DNA of 64,000 nucleotides, taken from NCBI RefSeq assembly GCF_003054265.1, contig NZ_QBKT01000001.1:744001-808000 (forward strand), written 5' to 3'. Below are positions 17,401 through 26,670 of the stretch, in pieces. The position numbers and the translations under genes were made by a program. Source of the DNA: Kordia periserrulae. Its GTDB lineage: Bacteria > Bacteroidota > Bacteroidia > Flavobacteriales > Flavobacteriaceae. Numbering within the stretch: the first letter of the stretch is position 1; each line of letters starts with the position of its first letter. The notes under the pieces are model-generated. The model was not told where the DNA came from. It saw nothing but the letters and a program-made list of their open reading frames with translations, and ran no database searches.

Positions 17401-20400
17401 TTTACTCCACCAACAGATACGGTAGGGACATTGTATTACTACTGTGTCATTTCGCAACCTGCAAGTGCGAGTTGTACCGTAACGAGTGATGTTGGCGAAG
17501 TCATTGTAAATCCTGCGCCTTTGATTAATTCGCAACCGCAATCGCAAGATTTGTGTTTGGGCGATGTTGCAAATGCGCTTACAGTAAGTTATGTAAACGG
17601 TGTTGGTACTCCAGCTTATCAATGGTATTCCAATACTACAGACGATACCACAACTGGAACTGCTATTGCGGGAGCAACAACAGCTTCATACACTCCAGAT
17701 GTTTCTTCAGTAAGTACCACATATTACTATTGCATACTCACTTTTGCTTCTGGCGGATGCCCTGAAGTAACCTCAGCAACGGCTGAAATCATCGTGAATG
17801 AAACGCCAAGTATCAGCAACTTTATGGAAACGCTTTGTAGCGGAAATAGTTTTACAGTCACGCCAGATGGAACTAGTGGCGATATCGTTCCAACCAATAC
17901 AACCTATACATGGACAACACCAACAGTAGTGCCTGCGGGAAGCGTTACGGGAGCTACGGCAGAAGCAACTCCACAAACAGAAATCAGTCAACTCTTAACC
18001 AATACCACGAACGCTACGGCAACGGTTACCTATACCGTAACGCCAACAGCTGGAAATTGTGACGGTACACCATTCACTATTGAAATTACACTAAATCCTG
18101 CCCCAGAAGTCACCACGCAACCACAACCAAGTACCGTTTGTCAAAACGGAACGCCGAACACAATGAGCATTACCTTAGGAAGTACGTCTGACACACCTCA
18201 ATACCAATGGTACAGCAATACAACTGATAGCAACACAGGCGGAACTCCAATTGCAGGTGCTACCAATGCAGATTATATTCCACCAACAGATACGATTGGA
18301 ATGGTTTATTATTACTGTGAAATCACCTTTGCTACTGGCGGATGTGCGTTGATTACGTCACAAACGGCGTTGGTAACGGTAACTCCAAATGCAACCATTA
18401 CGAGTCAACCTACGGCGACACAAAATTTATGTGTGGGAAGTACAATTGACAGTCCATTATCAGTGGCATACACAGACGGAACAGGAACAGTTTCGTATCA
18501 ATGGTTTAGCAATACAACCAACAGCAATACAGGCGGAACAGCTATTGCAGGTGCTACCAATCCTGATTATACACCGCCAGTCTACACAACTGCTGGAACG
18601 TATTATTACTATGTAATATTATCCTTTTCGGGAAGTGGCTGTTCAGATGTTGTTAGTAATGTTTCAGAAGTCATTGTTGTTGATGCACCAATGATTGATG
18701 TGCAACCAATTGTGACACAGACACTTTGTCAAAACACCATTCCGCAAGATCTTACAGTGCAACCTTCGGGTGGTATTGGCGCATTTTCATATCAATGGTA
18801 TAGCAATACGACAAACAGCAATACAGGCGGAATTGCCATTGCAGGCGAAACCAACGCTTCGTACACGCCACCAACCAATACAGTAGGAACTTTTTACTAT
18901 TATTGTATCGTGTCGCAAGCTGCGAGTGCAAGTTGTACTGCTACAAGTGATGTTGCCGAAGTTATTATCAACTTAGGGCCACAATTTGATTCGCAACCAC
19001 AATCACAAGAATTATGTACGGCAGATACGGTAAACACATTAAGTGTAAGTTATTCAAACGGTGTAGGCACGCCAACCTATCAATGGTATATCAATGTCGT
19101 TGACGATACCACTTCAGGAACACCAATTGCAGGCGCTACTACAAATTCGTATACGCCTAATACATCATCTCAAGGAACTACCTACTATTATTGTATTATT
19201 ACGTTCTCTTCAGGTGGTTGTTCTGAAATTATATCAAACACGGCAGAAATCATCGTGAATGAAACACCTGTCATTAGTGATGTTACAGAAACTATCTGTA
19301 GTGGCAATAGCTTTACCATCACACCAGATGGCACTAGCGGCGATATCGTTCCAACCAATACAACCTATACGTGGACAGTACCGACCATCGTTCCTGCGGG
19401 AAGCATTACAGGAGCTAATGCGGAAACCAATCCACAAACAACTATCAGTCAAACACTCATCAACACGACGACGTCGCCTGCTACGGTAACATATACGGTA
19501 ACTCCAGTGTCAGGAATTTGTACAGGAATACCTTTTACAGTTGAAATCACCGTAAACCCAGCAATTTCTCCAAATGTAACTGTTACACAAATTGATTGTT
19601 TTGGAGCAAATAATGGTGAAATCATGACCAATATTACAGGAGGAATTCCGTTTTCCACAGGAAATCCGTACAATATTTCATGGACAGGACCGAACGGTTT
19701 TACGTCTAGCAGTGCTACCATTTCAAATTTAATTCCTGGTGATTATACACTTTCAGTACAAGATGAAGGCGGCTGCCCGTTTACAGAAACGTATACCATT
19801 ACAGAGCCTGATGAATTAATTTTAACGGTTGATACGGAAAGTCAAATCAGTTGTTTTGGTGCGAATGACGGTGAAATTACCGTAACCGTTTCTGGAGGAA
19901 CGCCAACCTATATTTATAATTGGACGCGTAATGGTGCTGCGTTTTCTATGGATGAAGATATTTCAAACCTTTCGCCAGCAACTTACGAATTAACTGTAAC
20001 CGACGCGAATGGTTGTGGACCAATTGTACAATCGTTTGTCATTACAGAGCCAAGCGAATTATCGGCTTCGCTAGTAACGCAAACTAACGTAGCTTGTTTT
20101 GGAGAATCTTCAGGAGCTATAGATGTAAATATTACTGGTGGAACTCCAACAGAAACCGCGCCTGGCGTATTTGAATATACCTACGCATGGACAGGACCTG
20201 ACGGATTTACAAGTGCGACGCAAGATTTGACAAATTTGCCAGCAGGAACCTATACGCTAACTGTAACAGATGCCAATGGTTGTGACGATACACTTAGTGT
20301 CAACCTAACACAACCTAATGAAATTGTGATTTCATACACCGCTACCGAATTGCAATGTTTTGGAGACAATGATGCTTCTATCACTATTACAAGTATTACA

Positions 20401-21786
20401 GGAGGCTCTGGCTCGTACACGATTACGTGGAGTAATTTTGGAGAAGGAACAAGTCAAACCAACTTATCAGCGGGAGATTATACCATTACGGTGACCGATA
20501 GTAACAATTGTACAGCTTCTGAAACGGTAACGATTGATGCGCCTCCTATTTTTACGATTGAGCCTGTAGTACAGCAAATTTCATGTTTTGGTGCCAATGA
20601 CGGAAGTATCAGTTTGAACTTTCAAGGTGGTATAGAACCTATTGATTTTGCGTGGGCAGATGATCCAAATGCAGGTGTTGAACGTAATAATTTAGGTCCT
20701 GGCGCGTATACAATTAATATTGTGGACGGCACTCCGTGTACCATTACCGAAACCTTTATCATTATAGAACCCGCGGAATTGCTCCTTTCTGGAAACGTCA
20801 CCAATGCGTTGGATTGTGACGATGCAAGCTCTGGTGCAATTAATTTGTTAATCTCTGGAGGAACAGAACCGTACACGGTCAATTGGTCCAACGGAGCAAT
20901 TACAGAAGATTTGGATGATATTCCTGCGGGAGATTATTTAGTAACCGTTGTAGATGGCAATGGTTGTGAAGCAACGGATACCTTTACCGTTATTCGTCCG
21001 CCAGAAATTGTCATTGAAGTAGACACTGAAACGGTTGTCAATTGTAATGCCTTTACCGCGAGTCAAACCTTTACGGCACAAGTTTCAGGTGGTGTTCCAC
21101 CATTTACGCTCAATTGGTCAAGCGGAACGGTAACAGGCGCCAATAATGAAATGATGACCACTTCACAAAACGGTTTGGTCATTTTAGAAGCTACTGACGC
21201 TTTAGGTTGTGTAACGAGTTATACGTTTGAAGTAGACGTGCCTGAAATTAGCGATGCCGATTTTACCTTAACCTCAACCGCTTTTGAAACTTTCGGAATT
21301 TATTCGCAGATAGACCCAATTCAGTTTACCAATACCACTACAGGCGATTATATCAATATTTCGTGGGATTTTGGCGATGGCAACTTTTCTAACGAAGAAA
21401 ACCCTGTGCATTCGTATTCTGCTCCAGGCGCATATACGGTGATACAAACCGTAACGTTCCCTGGTGATTGTGTGCATACCAAAGTCATTACCTTATTGAT
21501 TGAAAAAGGATACAAACTTATCATGCCATCCGCATTTACACCAAATGAAGATGGTTTAAATGACCGTTTTCGACCTGTTTTTGTGGGACTCGATTCTATG
21601 GAGTTGAATATTTACGATACGTGGGGAAGTTTAATCTATTCTGAAACGGGCGATAATGTACAAGGTTGGGACGGAAAAGTAAAAGGTGAACTTGTTGAAA
21701 ACGGAAACTACTATTTCACCTTCACCGCGAAAACATTTTTTGGGACAACTGTTCGTGAAAGCGGACCATTGACACTAATCTTATAA
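14479..21786 (+). CDS. Giant SprB-type adhesin with T9SS type B sorting domain
   Basis: 2435 residues with a Sec signal peptide. Order of parts: PKD/Ig-like domains (to ~720); two tandem blocks of about 485 residues, each with four Ig-like repeats (YQWYSNTTNSNTGG type) and one CSGNSFT..PDGTSGD domain (721-1206 and 1206-1693); six or seven SprB repeats (CFGANDGEI, DANGCG type; ~1693-2180); a PKD domain with FGDGNFSNEENPVHSY (~2300); and a C-terminal gliding-associated domain beginning FTPNEDGLNDRF (~2345-2435). The last is the CHU_C / type B signal for export by the type IX secretion system. In Flavobacterium johnsoniae, SprB is a mobile surface adhesin used for gliding. The PorP/SprF gene follows 8 bp later, a typical pairing. 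Confidence 0.9.
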   Translation: MIKKYLLTILLMCLALQLDYASYSKSELVHAEMMPNATISVDVPTVCQYNDSPIITFTGTDGTAPYTFTYVIGTGTPQTVTSTGDIATIEVPTNADGTFTYTLTSVQDATATDNAVSGNVTITVTEGPDATLGGPNPIMIDGETVFRECNNTSTTLSFTNTSSTTSTLNASYTIDWGDGSPVFNDTSFALETHDYAVGIYTLIYTITGNNGCNTTREYTVFVGSNPAVSLGNPGNTDICNTDALTFPITGTSNNPPGTVYTVTFNDGSPPQVFNHPPPASITHTFASSSCNTTSSDGSNTYANSFSANIVASNPCSSSSVGVVPIYVSSIPQSDFTFPTEPTCTNTEICFEDLSIGNSTNGSDQNCTTNPNVIWEISPNTYNVTSGNLGNSFGSSDPGLWLTGSEIVCVEFTQPGTYTITQSVGNRCGIDVLSQTICIEAPVNPQFNLSSTDGCTPLDVTTTNTTDESTSCIPPTYQWQVTYTSDFCGTEPATWSFTNGTDASSTNPSFNFVTPGTYTIELAGTNSCGTTTSSQQVTVKQPPTVSINPISDLCNSNTINPSAVIETCTDNVGAVTYSWSFPGANTTSSNLESPGAIDYPSPGTYTISLQVTNECGTSNLAMQTFTIEEVPVITNTNLTQDICSGASTTEINLTSSSASTTYSWTATATAGISGFIPSGTSSTIPAQIITTTNTTSGTVTYTVTPTINNCDGTPVDFIITVNPAPEITTQPQSSMVCQNGTPNTLSVATTGASAQYQWYSNTVNSNTGGTLIPGATNPDYVPPTDTVGILYYYCEITFTTGGCSSLNSQTATVEVTPNANITSQPTPTQSLCVGSTIDSPLSVAFANGSGTVSYQWYSNTTNSNTGGTQIAGATNADYTPPAYTAAGNYYYYVVLSFAGSGCADITSDVAEVIVVDVPTVDVQPIPTQTLCQNTAPQLLEVQASGGLGAFSYQWYSNTTNSNTGGTPIASETNNTFTPPTDTVGTLYYYCVISQPASASCTVTSDVGEVIVNPAPLINSQPQSQDLCLGDVANALTVSYVNGVGTPAYQWYSNTTDDTTTGTAIAGATTASYTPDVSSVSTTYYYCILTFASGGCPEVTSATAEIIVNETPSISNFMETLCSGNSFTVTPDGTSGDIVPTNTTYTWTTPTVVPAGSVTGATAEATPQTEISQLLTNTTNATATVTYTVTPTAGNCDGTPFTIEITLNPAPEVTTQPQPSTVCQNGTPNTMSITLGSTSDTPQYQWYSNTTDSNTGGTPIAGATNADYIPPTDTIGMVYYYCEITFATGGCALITSQTALVTVTPNATITSQPTATQNLCVGSTIDSPLSVAYTDGTGTVSYQWFSNTTNSNTGGTAIAGATNPDYTPPVYTTAGTYYYYVILSFSGSGCSDVVSNVSEVIVVDAPMIDVQPIVTQTLCQNTIPQDLTVQPSGGIGAFSYQWYSNTTNSNTGGIAIAGETNASYTPPTNTVGTFYYYCIVSQAASASCTATSDVAEVIINLGPQFDSQPQSQELCTADTVNTLSVSYSNGVGTPTYQWYINVVDDTTSGTPIAGATTNSYTPNTSSQGTTYYYCIITFSSGGCSEIISNTAEIIVNETPVISDVTETICSGNSFTITPDGTSGDIVPTNTTYTWTVPTIVPAGSITGANAETNPQTTISQTLINTTTSPATVTYTVTPVSGICTGIPFTVEITVNPAISPNVTVTQIDCFGANNGEIMTNITGGIPFSTGNPYNISWTGPNGFTSSSATISNLIPGDYTLSVQDEGGCPFTETYTITEPDELILTVDTESQISCFGANDGEITVTVSGGTPTYIYNWTRNGAAFSMDEDISNLSPATYELTVTDANGCGPIVQSFVITEPSELSASLVTQTNVACFGESSGAIDVNITGGTPTETAPGVFEYTYAWTGPDGFTSATQDLTNLPAGTYTLTVTDANGCDDTLSVNLTQPNEIVISYTATELQCFGDNDASITITSITGGSGSYTITWSNFGEGTSQTNLSAGDYTITVTDSNNCTASETVTIDAPPIFTIEPVVQQISCFGANDGSISLNFQGGIEPIDFAWADDPNAGVERNNLGPGAYTINIVDGTPCTITETFIIIEPAELLLSGNVTNALDCDDASSGAINLLISGGTEPYTVNWSNGAITEDLDDIPAGDYLVTVVDGNGCEATDTFTVIRPPEIVIEVDTETVVNCNAFTASQTFTAQVSGGVPPFTLNWSSGTVTGANNEMMTTSQNGLVILEATDALGCVTSYTFEVDVPEISDADFTLTSTAFETFGIYSQIDPIQFTNTTTGDYINISWDFGDGNFSNEENPVHSYSAPGAYTVIQTVTFPGDCVHTKVITLLIEKGYKLIMPSAFTPNEDGLNDRFRPVFVGLDSMELNIYDTWGSLIYSETGDNVQGWDGKVKGELVENGNYYFTFTAKTFFGTTVRESGPLTLIL
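16639..19554 (+). repeat. Two tandem ~1.46-kb coding repeats inside the adhesin
   Basis: Unit 1 (16639-18093, 1455 bp) and unit 2 (18094-19554, 1461 bp) each begin with AsnProAlaProGlu..ThrThrGlnProGln and end with an EITLNPAPE/EITVNPA-type strand. Each contains four YQW(Y/F) Ig-like modules and one CSGNSFT domain in the same order. The two units are clearly similar at both DNA and protein level, which points to duplication of a five-domain block. Confidence 0.75.
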
Positions 21787-21794
21787 GAATACAG

Positions 21795-22802
21795 ATGAAA
21801 TTAAAACTATATATTTTACTACTAGGTTGTTGCTTTTTTGTTCCAGAAATGAAAGCACAAGACCCAATATTTACACAGTATTTTCTAGTACCGCAAACTT
21901 TAAATCCTGGATTTGCAGGGTTTTTAGAAACCACACATATCGGAATTGTTCACCGAACGCAATGGCCAGCCTTAGGCTTTCGAATTGACACCAATTACGG
22001 ATTTGCCAGTACGTGGTTCGCGGAAGCTAACAGTGGCGTTGGTGTCAGTTTTTTAAATCAGCGCGAAAGTCAAAGTGGTTATACATTTTCGCAAGTCAAT
22101 GTCAATTATGCCTATCAAGTGCAGTTGGGAGACGATTGGTATTTTAGACCTGGACTGGAATTTGGTCGTGGCTGGAAAAACATCGGATTTCAAGGATTAT
22201 TACTCGAAGATCAAATCAATATTCAAGCCAACGTGATTAATCCTACGTCTATTGATGCGCTCTTTTTTAACGATGGCGCTATCGGTTTTTGGGATATTTC
22301 TGCGGGATTGCTTTTTAATACTGAAAATGCTTGGATTGGAATTTCCGCCAAACACTTAAACCGCCCAAATATTTCCTTAACGGTGAATGGAAATGTGCCA
22401 TTAGAGACTTTTTTCTCGGTGAGCGCAGGATACGAATTTATTGTAACTGATATGATTGACGTCCGCTTTTTGCCTTTTGACACACGCTTGATGATTACAG
22501 GAAATTATATGCATCAAGGACGTTTCAATCGTTTTGATTTGGGAACTTCGCTCTCGGTTGGGCGTTTCTTTTTAGGAACTACTTTAGTGACCAATCCTGG
22601 CAAAAACAGCGGAAATAGTCATTTGCTCACTTCCGTGAATGCTTTTACAGGATTGCAATACACCAACTTCCGATTTGGAATTTCATACGATTTTAACACC
22701 TCTCAAATTGGTCGAACAGGCGGTGTGTACGAATTGTCACTCACTTATCAATTCGATTCGGAAGCAAAGCGTTGTTTTGGTTGCCCTGATTATCAGGATT
22801 GA
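21795..22802 (+). CDS. PorP/SprF family type IX secretion outer-membrane protein
   Basis: 335 residues. The signal peptide ends at MKAQ, followed by DPIFTQYFLVPQTLNPGFAG, the hallmark N-terminus of PorP/SprF proteins, and then a membrane beta-barrel pattern of alternating aromatic strands to the C-terminus (VYELSLTYQF). SprF-type proteins assist export or surface attachment of the SprB-type adhesin encoded next to them. The gene begins 8 bp after the adhesin stop and is surely co-transcribed. The C-terminal CFGCPDYQD tail is a small cysteine-containing extension. Confidence 0.92.
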   Translation: MKLKLYILLLGCCFFVPEMKAQDPIFTQYFLVPQTLNPGFAGFLETTHIGIVHRTQWPALGFRIDTNYGFASTWFAEANSGVGVSFLNQRESQSGYTFSQVNVNYAYQVQLGDDWYFRPGLEFGRGWKNIGFQGLLLEDQINIQANVINPTSIDALFFNDGAIGFWDISAGLLFNTENAWIGISAKHLNRPNISLTVNGNVPLETFFSVSAGYEFIVTDMIDVRFLPFDTRLMITGNYMHQGRFNRFDLGTSLSVGRFFLGTTLVTNPGKNSGNSHLLTSVNAFTGLQYTNFRFGISYDFNTSQIGRTGGVYELSLTYQFDSEAKRCFGCPDYQD

Positions 22803-22830
22803 TATAAAATTCAAAGTTTTATGGGATACA

Positions 22831-24609
22831 TTAATTCTTCACAATAACTTTTTTGGCAAATTCAGCGTTGTCTTTGTTTTTTATTTTTAGAATGTAAACG
22901 TTTTCACTTAATGAACTTGTATTGATGGTGTAATTAGTAGTTGTTTTTACGTCAGTATCTGACCAAATTAGTTTTCCTAACATATCATACAATTCAATAC
23001 GATTCATCTCAACCTTATTCGGATTTTGGATGATGAGTTCTTTATTTATGATATTTTGCACCACTTGAAAAGTATCTGCCGTAATATCTTCCGTGCTTAA
23101 CGTATTTCTGGCAAAAACAACCTTAAAACGGTTTGCATATTCGCCTTGAGGCAAGCTAATTTCAAAAGGCAATTGTCGAATATCCGTGTAGATTCCTGTT
23201 GCTGTATCCCAAATAAAAATCGGTTGATTCGCTTCAAAATGTTGCACATCAAACAAACGAACCCGAATGTTGCTATTAGTACTTAATTTGATATGCAAAG
23301 GAATAGACAAATCAATAGTAAAAGGCAAGGCTTGAGCTATAAAAGGCTCTTGATTGATTGTCCAATAGGCGTCGTTGGCAACTCCTGAAGGGCTTTTAGA
23401 TTCTAGTCCATAATCAAATCCTGCAGTAGCTTCAGTATCGTGAAATGTTTGTACAAGTTGTCGCGTATATACATCGTTGAAGTCAATATTTAAGCGAAAA
23501 CGCTTGTAATCGTCAGGAATTTCACCATATGGACTTACTTCTTCAGTAGTGGATGAGTTTTGTTCATTTTCTGTGATGAATTCAGTATCAGAATTGGCTA
23601 GTCTAAAAAATTCACTATCGGTATTGGATTGTTTGTAATACACACGATGCGCATTTTTGGTTTGCACAGTTCCAGTACTTCCTACACTGCCTTCCACCAT
23701 AAAACCTTGTCCGACAGGAATATACCTGCGCGCTTGTTTTCCACTCGTACTACTTGAACCCGCCGTATTGAGACTTCCGTCAGAATTGTAGGTATCAAAC
23801 GTGGCTGGCACAAAAGTTTCTATCGTTCCAGCTGCGTTGATGGTGTAGGTTGCGTAACCACCGACATAATCGTCCAAGCTATGCGACAATACACTTAAAT
23901 CTTGTTCCCAATAATACAATGTTCCTGTAATAGCTGCAGCATTATCTGTATCATGAATATAAGCAACCGCGTCCATGGCAGAAGGATATGGATTTCCAAC
24001 CAATGTCCATTCGCCATCTGCTACCGAATTGGCAATGGTTCCGTTATTCGGTTTTCCTCTAAAATCGTATAGTTGATTATTTCCAGAACCACTGGTACCT
24101 TTCATGGTAAATCCCAATCCTGGTGCAATCGTTCCTGTAGCGCCTCGTTGCACCCAATCGCTAAATTGTGCTGAATTTTCAAAGGTATATATCCAATAGC
24201 TTGCAATGACTAATGGCGACGAAGTACCATCAAGATTGGTAAAAGTAGCGTCTGTGCTTGTAATGAGTCCGGTAGCATCGTCGATTAAATTGGCTCTGAA
24301 GCTTTCATTTCCGAAAGTTGCCAAATTATCACCCACAGGTGAGCACCAATAGTTAAAAGCATAATTGTGTGTCGTTCCATTTTGATACACGCTCAATGCG
24401 CCAACTCCAGCATTGCCTGTAGTTCCTGTTCCTTGAATCAGTTGTGCTTCATCTCGTAGGTAAATTTTAGAATCCGTTTCACCCAAATTCACATTATCAC
24501 TGACAAACAATACTTGATCTGTCACAAAAATATAGTTGTCATCTCGAACCGTTAATTGCGCATACACACCAGAAACGATAAAGAAAAGTACAAAAGAAAG
24601 ATATTTCAT
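22831..24609 (-). CDS. Secreted protein with T9SS type A sorting domain
   Basis: 592 residues, convergent with the PorP/SprF gene. Signal peptide MKYLSFVLFFIVSGVYAQ. The bulk is a beta-rich flavobacterial surface-protein body, with aromatic and Gly/Asn/Thr-rich segments such as WTLVGNPYPSAMD and an RRYIPVGQGFMVEG stretch, common in large cell-surface proteins of this family. The last ~75 residues (NIINKELIIQNP, IELYDMLGKLIWS, YTINTSSLSENVYILKI, KKVIVKN) are the T9SS type A C-terminal signal. The specific ligand or activity is unknown. No operon partner is visible. Confidence 0.85.
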   Translation of the reverse strand: MKYLSFVLFFIVSGVYAQLTVRDDNYIFVTDQVLFVSDNVNLGETDSKIYLRDEAQLIQGTGTTGNAGVGALSVYQNGTTHNYAFNYWCSPVGDNLATFGNESFRANLIDDATGLITSTDATFTNLDGTSSPLVIASYWIYTFENSAQFSDWVQRGATGTIAPGLGFTMKGTSGSGNNQLYDFRGKPNNGTIANSVADGEWTLVGNPYPSAMDAVAYIHDTDNAAAITGTLYYWEQDLSVLSHSLDDYVGGYATYTINAAGTIETFVPATFDTYNSDGSLNTAGSSSTSGKQARRYIPVGQGFMVEGSVGSTGTVQTKNAHRVYYKQSNTDSEFFRLANSDTEFITENEQNSSTTEEVSPYGEIPDDYKRFRLNIDFNDVYTRQLVQTFHDTEATAGFDYGLESKSPSGVANDAYWTINQEPFIAQALPFTIDLSIPLHIKLSTNSNIRVRLFDVQHFEANQPIFIWDTATGIYTDIRQLPFEISLPQGEYANRFKVVFARNTLSTEDITADTFQVVQNIINKELIIQNPNKVEMNRIELYDMLGKLIWSDTDVKTTTNYTINTSSLSENVYILKIKNKDNAEFAKKVIVKN

Positions 24610-24758
24610 GGTTGGTAATTTATGTATCTAAAATACGTTAAAAAAGAGGACTTTAGAAAAAATATTGTATGAAGTGTCTGCTTTTTACTGTGAATGACAA
24701 AAAAACATCTATTCGACTTTTTTTTATAAGAATTTACTAGAAACAGATTAAAAAAATT

Positions 24759-24787
24759 ACGCTTATACAATAATTGTTACGCTTATA
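24759..24787 (+). promoter_or_regulatory. ACGCTTATA direct-repeat pair A
   Basis: acgcttata at 24759-24767 and again at 24779-24787, 20 bp apart, 80 bp before the first gene of the secretion operon. The same paired motif occurs at 28632 and 37242. The rest of 24610-24866 shows no ORF. Confidence 0.65.
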
Positions 24788-24866
24788 AAGTAATCTTAGG
24801 TTTTTATGATTCAGTATTGTAATATGCAATGAAATACGATTGGTAACCCTCTATTAAAGTAATTTC

Positions 24867-25457
24867 ATGAGATTTGTATGTGCATTTGTTTTGATTGTTT
24901 TTTTAATTCCCCAGAAGCGAATTATCAATGCATCTGATTTTGATTACGAATTTTATATTTCTTCCGAAAAACTCAAAAAACCGAAGAATGATAAGACCTA
25001 TTTTTGGTTTAAAAGTGGAAAAATTCATCAATCGAAAGCTGATGTTGGCGGATTTGTCTTAGTGGATGAATTTACCAAATATTACAAATCAAAACAACTT
25101 GCTGAAAAAGGTACTTTTAGTGACGGATTGAAAGATGGTGTTTGGAGAAGCTGGCATGAAAACGGAACGGTAGCAACGGTTGAAACTTGGAAAAACGGAT
25201 ACAGACATGGGGATTTTGTTCAGTTTGCCAAAAATGGAAATACAATTGAAGAAGGACGCTATCGAAACCATCAAAAGCATGGAACTTGGATACAACATAT
25301 TTCTCAAGATACATTGCGATATAAAAAAGGAGTTGTAATTCCTAAAAAAGAAAAAGATACTGTTCAAAAAGTGCCTTTCTTAAAACGTATTTTCAAAAGA
25401 AAAAAGAAGAAAAAAGAAGTCATTAAAGATTCAATTCATGATCCTGCAAAAACTTAA
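24867..25457 (+). CDS. MORN/YwqK-like repeat protein heading the secretion operon
   Basis: 196 residues with an N-terminal hydrophobic segment (FVCAFVLIVFLIP) that may be a signal peptide or anchor. Residues ~75-155 contain MORN-type repeats (GTFSDGLKDGVWRSWHENG, WKNGYRHGDFVQF, GRYRNHQKHGTWIQH), as in YwqK-family proteins. The C-terminus is strongly basic (FKRKKKKKEVIKD). Its role in the pathway is not clear; MORN repeats in Bacteroidota are common in envelope-associated proteins. It overlaps the next gene by 20 bp and is therefore part of the pseudopilus operon. Confidence 0.75.
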   Translation: MRFVCAFVLIVFLIPQKRIINASDFDYEFYISSEKLKKPKNDKTYFWFKSGKIHQSKADVGGFVLVDEFTKYYKSKQLAEKGTFSDGLKDGVWRSWHENGTVATVETWKNGYRHGDFVQFAKNGNTIEEGRYRNHQKHGTWIQHISQDTLRYKKGVVIPKKEKDTVQKVPFLKRIFKRKKKKKEVIKDSIHDPAKT

Positions 25458-26670
25458 AGCATCGTCATTGTTGCAGGCAGTTTTTGTATGTTTTTTGATT
25501 GCGACGCTATGCTTCGGAATAATTTTACTGAGCAGTTACAATTCGTTATTTCAAAAAAGAATACTTCAAAAAACACAATTGCAACTCACCAATGATGCTG
25601 CCATAACACTGCTGCTTTCTGATGCGGCTAACATTACAAATGGAAGTACGCAGATGAGTGTGTTTTCAAATCAAGTCAACACGAATACCAACATAAAAGA
25701 TTGGGGATTTTACAAAGTAATCTCTGCAAAAACTTATTATAACAAAGATACAATACGCAAAAGCATCCTTGTTGGAAAGACTGCAAAATCTACCACTGCG
25801 TTGTATGTGACGAATTATGACAAAATTGTAAATGTTGCAGGAACCGTTACTATAACAGGCGATGTTTTTGTGCCGAAAGGATTGCTGGAAAAACGAAATT
25901 TGTTCGGAGAACAAACAACAATCACCATTCAAGGAGCGCAAAAAGAAGCAGAAAACCAGCTTCCGAAGTTACGTGCCATAAACACCAATTGTATTCCTGA
26001 ATCGGCGGCAAATCTTTCTGAAGAACAATTGGAAAAAGAGTCTATTTATGTGCGCTCTTTTGATAAAGAAACACAAGTCTGTCACACCAACAATTTGTCG
26101 TTTTTAGAAGGTAAAATTGTAAAAGGAAATATCATATTTCAGTCCAACGGAACGCTGATTTTGAACAAACACATGCAATTAGAAGATGTTATTATCAACG
26201 CAAGAAATGTGGTCATTCAAAGCGGTTTTAAAGGAACTGTTCAAATAATTGCTTCGTCTTCGGTGGTGGTTGAAGATGATGTAAAACTTAGCTATCCGTC
26301 TAGTATTTTGGTGCAACATCCTAGCAATGTTACTAACGTTACTATTGGAAAAGAAAGCGTAATTATTGGTGGAATTATCGTCAACAATAGCACTCACAAT
26401 AAAGTGCTGGAATCGGTAATTTCTATTGGTGAAGACGCACTGATTGTTGGCGCGGTATATTGTTACGGAACGTTGGAACTCAAAGGAAACGTATATGGAA
26501 GTGTGTTTGCAGACAGGTTACTCACAAAAACCAAGGAAACCTCGTATGCCAATCTTTTGATGGATGCAGAAATTGATGTGAGCAAACTCCCTGAAAACTT
26601 TATTGGCATTCCATTATTTGAAACTACTCACAACGATAAAAACATGTATGAAACGGTTAAAGAACTTTAA
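25438..26670 (+). CDS. Large minor pseudopilin (GspK-position) with beta-helix body
   Basis: 410 residues. The N-terminus has a short basic leader, then A8-SSLLQ, then a long hydrophobic helix, i.e. a prepilin-like signal in which the usual Glu at +5 is Gln13. Loss of Glu+5 is characteristic of the tip pseudopilin GspK. The body from ~110 is made of short repeated strands (VTITGDVFVPKG, VIINARNVVIQSG, SVVVEDDVKLSYPSS, VSIGEDALIVGAVYCYG), suggesting a right-handed beta-helix or bactofilin-like fold rather than the usual GspK head. It overlaps the genes on both sides. The pseudopilin call is inference from the N-terminus and context. Confidence 0.65.
   Translation: MILQKLKASSLLQAVFVCFLIATLCFGIILLSSYNSLFQKRILQKTQLQLTNDAAITLLLSDAANITNGSTQMSVFSNQVNTNTNIKDWGFYKVISAKTYYNKDTIRKSILVGKTAKSTTALYVTNYDKIVNVAGTVTITGDVFVPKGLLEKRNLFGEQTTITIQGAQKEAENQLPKLRAINTNCIPESAANLSEEQLEKESIYVRSFDKETQVCHTNNLSFLEGKIVKGNIIFQSNGTLILNKHMQLEDVIINARNVVIQSGFKGTVQIIASSSVVVEDDVKLSYPSSILVQHPSNVTNVTIGKESVIIGGIIVNNSTHNKVLESVISIGEDALIVGAVYCYGTLELKGNVYGSVFADRLLTKTKETSYANLLMDAEIDVSKLPENFIGIPLFETTHNDKNMYETVKEL

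Noticed and set aside
24867-25457. YwqK-type MORN protein considered as an antitoxin
   Set aside because: The name comes from a database label for YwqK-like repeats. Here there is no toxin partner, and the gene overlaps and heads a secretion operon, so an antitoxin role is not supported.
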